Below are positions 4,533-5,418 of a stretch of DNA of 5,418 bases, piece after piece. This stretch comes from Nitrospinota bacterium (lineage in GTDB: Bacteria > Tectomicrobia > Entotheonellia > J063): NCBI GenBank assembly GCA_003696125.1, contig RFHZ01000250.1, positions 1 through 5,418 of the forward strand, given 5' to 3'. Numbering within the stretch: the first letter of the stretch is position 1; each line of letters starts with the position of its first letter. The notes beneath the pieces are model-generated. The model ran no database searches. It worked only from the letters and a program-made list of their open reading frames with translations, and was not told where the DNA came from. A program made the translations under genes and the position numbers.

Positions 4533-5418
4533 TCTCCTGGGCAATGCGCTGCCAGGTGGGAGAGATGTCGTCAGGGGCAATGACCGCCTCAATCAAGGTA
4601 CACACGTTCTGCTTTTCCGCCCTTCGCAATGCCTTGCGGAACTCCTCTCGGCTCTCTACTCTCATCCCCTTCCCTCCCAGCGTCCTGGCTATGGCGGCAT
4701 AGTCCCAGGGGTAGAGACGAAAATAGCGCTTTTTCCCGGCAATGGCCCGCAGGGTAGCGTAGTGGGCGTTGTTCCAGACAATGATGATCGGATTCAGACC
4801 CAGTTTTTGGGCGGTGGCCATCTCCATACCGGTCATCTGGAAGCCTCCATCCCCCACCAGGGCGATCACTCTCCGCTCCGGCACGGCCAGTTGCGCCGCC
4901 ACCGCAGCCGGAACCCCAAAGCCCATGCTGTTGTAGTAGCCGGGACCGAGAAAGTGATCGGTCTTTAAATCCAGTCCGGCATAGAGACAGTCTCCCACAT
5001 CCGAGACCACGATGTACCGTCCCGGTACAAGGAAGGCGTTGAGCTCTTCCACGATATCGATGGTCCGGAGCTGGCCGAAAGAGGGTGGTGGTGGTGATGG
5101 GGAAGGGAGTTCTGGCCTTGCCAGCTCCCAGCGCCTGACCTCTTTCGTCTGCAGGAGATGGTCGATCAGATCGGGCAGGGTGACTTCGGGATAGCGGTGA
5201 TAGCTGATGCTCAACTCCTCAGCAGAGGCGGAGATCACGGTGGAACGATCCACCTTGGCGGTAAAAAGGCCGGTATTGACATCGGTCAGGAAGGCACCCA
5301 GGATCAGGAGACAATCTGAGCTCTCCACCATCTGCCGGGCCACTTCAGAGCCGACGCGTCCCATATAGATCCCGATGAAGTTGGGATGATCTTCCGGAAA
5401 GACCGCTTTTCCCTCTAC
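4495..5418 (-). CDS. Thiamine-diphosphate 2-oxoacid decarboxylase (indolepyruvate/pyruvate decarboxylase-like), 5' end missing
   Basis: The frame is open through the right edge, so the N-terminal domain lies outside; 307 C-terminal residues are visible. Residues 1-100 form the end of the central domain (FPEDHPNFIGIYMGR, then CLLILGAFLTDVNTG). A proline-rich linker (PELPSPSPPPPS, about 102-113) leads to the C-terminal ThDP-binding domain. There, SDVGDCLYAGLD and YYNSMGFGVPAAVAAQLA precede the cofactor motif GDGGFQMTGMEMATAQ (Gly189-Gly191), which ends in IIIVWNN (Asn216-Asn217) and coordinates the metal and diphosphate. This pattern fits the indolepyruvate/phenylpyruvate/pyruvate decarboxylase group, which removes CO2 from 2-oxoacids to give aldehydes in the cytosol. 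The exact substrate cannot be read from this half, because the N-terminal catalytic glutamate is not visible. The gene ends at a TGA (4495-4497), overlapping the broken HEPN frame antisense. Confidence 0.93.
   Translation of the reverse strand, partial: VEGKAVFPEDHPNFIGIYMGRVGSEVARQMVESSDCLLILGAFLTDVNTGLFTAKVDRSTVISASAEELSISYHRYPEVTLPDLIDHLLQTKEVRRWELARPELPSPSPPPPSFGQLRTIDIVEELNAFLVPGRYIVVSDVGDCLYAGLDLKTDHFLGPGYYNSMGFGVPAAVAAQLAVPERRVIALVGDGGFQMTGMEMATAQKLGLNPIIIVWNNAHYATLRAIAGKKRYFRLYPWDYAAIARTLGGKGMRVESREEFRKALRRAEKQNVCTLIEAVIAPDDISPTWQRIAQEISTHMRETGPGR

Noticed and set aside
4522-4968. Plus-strand open frames opposite the decarboxylase gene (also 4520-4702 and 5012-5194)
   Set aside because: They are antisense to a gene with a clear thiamine-diphosphate motif and have no independent support.
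1-5418. CRISPR array, tRNA, rRNA or insertion sequence
   Set aside because: No regularly spaced repeats, no tRNA-like cloverleaf, no rRNA signature and no transposase or terminal inverted repeats were seen. The only notable repeat is the two-copy 27-bp direct repeat.

Overview
The window is bacterial chromosomal DNA with densely packed genes, standard genetic code and mostly high G+C (one 60-base stretch inside the kinase gene has 42 G/C). An AT-richer island lies near 1.6-2.3 kb, where one 60-base stretch has 22 G/C. An HDFNN-type hybrid kinase, an HD-GYP regulator and two small toxin-antitoxin-like modules suggest a free-living, signalling-rich bacterium. The sequence does not allow a safe phylum assignment.

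Layout: (1) 1-1530, plus strand: the 3' part of a hybrid histidine kinase (PAS, HisKA, HATPase, receiver), cut by the left edge. (2) 1618-2177, minus strand: a two-gene operon, a DUF4258 protein (putative toxin) followed by a YgiT-type zinc-finger protein (putative antitoxin), with stop and start overlapping as ATGA. (3) 2178-2536: about 360 bases with no convincing intact gene. It holds a candidate promoter for that operon, an unassigned peptide-like stretch, and a second copy of the last coding bases of the kinase gene. (4) 2537-3667, minus strand: a complete receiver plus HD-GYP response regulator, a predicted cyclic-di-GMP phosphodiesterase. (5) 3668-3868: a divergent intergenic region with a good sigma70-type promoter reading right. 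(6) 3869-4306, plus strand: a MntA-like minimal nucleotidyltransferase, overlapping (7) 4293-4532, a HepT-like HEPN gene that keeps only its N-terminal part. (8) 4495-5418, minus strand: the C-terminal part of a thiamine-diphosphate 2-oxoacid decarboxylase (indolepyruvate/pyruvate decarboxylase-like), cut by the right edge.

How they fit together: the hybrid kinase and the HD-GYP regulator converge, and both belong to two-component signalling. They could lie in one pathway, but nothing here proves it. The DUF4258/YgiT module sits between them. Its segment is bounded by a 27-bp direct repeat (26/27 identical) consisting of the kinase's 3' coding end and a copy abutting the stop codon of the HD-GYP gene, which suggests insertion or rearrangement with duplication of the kinase end. 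The second module (MntA/HepT) appears to have lost its toxin's C-terminal catalytic part while keeping an intact antitoxin. No wholly new system is evident. The repeat-bounded module and the broken HepT are the points most worth checking.
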